Source: Symbiodinium natans (lineage: Eukaryota > Sar > Dinophyceae > Suessiales > Symbiodiniaceae). From it: a stretch of 64,000 bases of DNA. Below the pieces are notes generated by a model. That model made no database searches. It saw only the letters and a program-made list of their open reading frames with translations, and had not been told where the DNA came from. The translations under genes were made by a program, and so were the position numbers. Shown in pieces: positions 62,600 to 64,000 of the stretch (position 1 is its first letter; every line of letters starts with the position of its first letter). The stretch covers positions 186,001-250,000 of the forward strand of contig CAJNDS010000491.1 of assembly GCA_905221605.1 (NCBI GenBank), in the 5' to 3' direction.

Positions 62600-64000
62600 G
62601 CAGAAAACTGCTGAAAGGGAAGGCTGTGCATCTCAAGAGCCCTCAGGCGGGCACCGCGGAGGGTACGTCGTAGACTGGACCCGGGGAATTGATCGTTGCC
62701 TTGCTACACTCGGCTTCACAACGACATTTTCTCTCAGATGTTCGCAGGGGGTCTTCGTGCCGCGCCTTGGACTTCTCCAATTTTCTAGACATGAAGACTT
62801 TCATCCTGGCGCTGTCCCGATCGCAGGTTCCTGGGTCACGCCATCTCCAGCGAGATTAAGAGACAGCGAAGAGCCTCTGAATTTTGCTTTTCTTAGCTCC
62901 GCACCAAACGAGTGAGCCGGAAACGTCGGCCTGGTTGAATCTGCCTGCGCACCTCGGTGCTCAGCAGATGAGGCGTGAGAAGCCCTCGGCAGGGACCCTC
63001 AGCATCCAGCCGACAGATCCCACATGAAAAGAGTCCTTGGCACAGAGCAACCGGTGTGCCCTAGTGTGCTCTACACTGCACAGCCTGGAGTGGATGGAGA
63101 TAGCTCTGGGGATTTGGCCGGTAGGAGGGTGGTCATTGCTGCCAAGCCTGAAGCAAAGCTCACCCTGCGATGCTAAGACTCGCACGCGTAAGATCAGCAA
63201 CCGATGAAAATCACATGTCCGCTTTCCCTCAACGCAGCTGAGAGGCCCACGTGCTTAAAGAACGGCAAACTGCAGTATGGCAACCGCCCTGTAAAGATCT
63301 ACCACATCCGCTGTGGAGGCAAGTACTTGGAAAGCAAGTCGTGTGCCGTGAGTGTTTTTTGGTAACCCCCTTTGGGCAAAGCTCCGCCCCCATAAGTTGA
63401 AACAACAATTTGGCAGCAACCCTCCGACCGCGAACTAATCAGGCCGCCTTTGGCGATGCCTTTGGAACAAGCTGCAAAAATGCTGCGGATCGTCCAAGGA
63501 TACTGAGACAAGTTACTGTGACAAACCTTATGGCCTGCAACATCCTAGCCAACCTCTGCTCTATGCAGATGTAGGCACATGTCGATTGAGGTAGTCTTTT
63601 GGGCCAGCTCGTGCAATTTCTGCATCAATGTTTCAAATTAAACCCACACATGCAAGGGATGCGATGTGTCCCGGTTGCAAGTAGTTCCTCTTACAAGGCC
63701 AAGTCAGCAGCATGAGTTCATGAGGGCCAGTTAAACCTTGAGGCAAGTACCTTTAAAACCCAAATCTCTCATGCCGTGAGTAATGTGAACATGCCCAAAC
63801 CAGGCGCACCGCCGGTCTCAAGCCCTTGCGCAGTGAGGGAAGAGCCCGACCAGAAGGCTGCAAGACTACAGCATATAGGAAGCTTAGCCTGGCCATGCAG
63901 TTCGTAGAGCAGGACCCCTTGCCACCTTCCATCGCCGTGGTTTAGGGCTAGGCCGCGGTAATCCGAACCCGTTGTTTACGGCAAAAGCATGGAACAGCCG
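62600..64000. other. No firm gene (right edge)
   Basis: A minus-strand frame at 62961-63200 (LRVRVLASQGELCFRLGS, AKDSFHVGSVGWMLRVP) looks mildly coding but is unrecognised. The rest shows nothing I can support. Confidence 0.35.

Overview
The window looks like nuclear DNA of a dinoflagellate, probably one of the Symbiodiniaceae or a relative. The grounds are: (i) almost every gene I can recognise lies on the minus strand, as expected of long unidirectional gene blocks; (ii) the introns are short and mostly begin with GC or GA instead of GT, end in AG, and are usually followed by a G; (iii) interstitial TTTAGGG telomere-type repeats occur at several places; (iv) there is a plastid fibrillin with a two-part presequence, RAP and PPR organelle RNA-binding proteins, a repeat domain I associate with dinoflagellates, and a 15-bp near-copy of the dinoflagellate spliced leader. 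Naming of the organism is inference; no database was consulted.

Layout from left to right, all minus strand unless stated. 0.6-2.3 kb: plastid-lipid-associated protein (fibrillin), five exons, one intron carrying a small inverted-repeat transposon. 2.7-3.4 kb: Met/Gly/Pro-rich protein with a cold-shock-like domain. 4.6-6.5 kb: exons of unrecognised proteins. 7.0-8.1 kb: a dinoflagellate-type sensory/repeat domain joined to PPR-like helices. 11.1-18.5 kb: an ADAM-like (M12B) metalloprotease with disintegrin, PAN/apple-like and C-terminal membrane modules. 18.7-19.8 kb: two unrecognised secretory or membrane exons. 21.7-23.6 kb: a bacterial-type class I methyltransferase in four exons with a 34-bp-arm hairpin inside one intron. 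25.3-26.0 kb: minisatellite and telomere-like arrays. 28.4-30.1 kb: RAP-domain protein. 34.9-36.4 kb: broken PPR and Mpv17/PMP22-like genes. 41.4-41.8 kb: ORF preceded by a spliced-leader relic. 42.3-47.2 kb: the complete beta subunit of succinate-CoA ligase in about 20 exons, one only 22 nt long. 48.2-49.2 kb: class 3 lipase without visible introns. 50.4-50.6 kb: U-box-like exon. 51.5-53.9 kb: choline-transporter-like (SLC44) protein. 54.1-55.5 kb, 60.0-60.4 kb and 61.4-62.6 kb: further unrecognised genes, the last perhaps a flagellar PG-rich repeat protein.

The genes do not form a metabolic pathway. They are a mixture of mitochondrial (succinate-CoA ligase, Mpv17, RAP/PPR), plastid (fibrillin) and membrane or secretory functions, and the common feature is transcriptional direction. 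Exon borders were deduced by reading frames across candidate AG acceptors and by agreement with known family consensus; the ends of several genes remain open. The most interesting items are the intron structure (dominant GC/GA donors, a 22-nt micro-exon), a three-copy short inverted-repeat element family, the intronic hairpin, the modular metalloprotease with its one-base frame break, and the spliced-leader relic.
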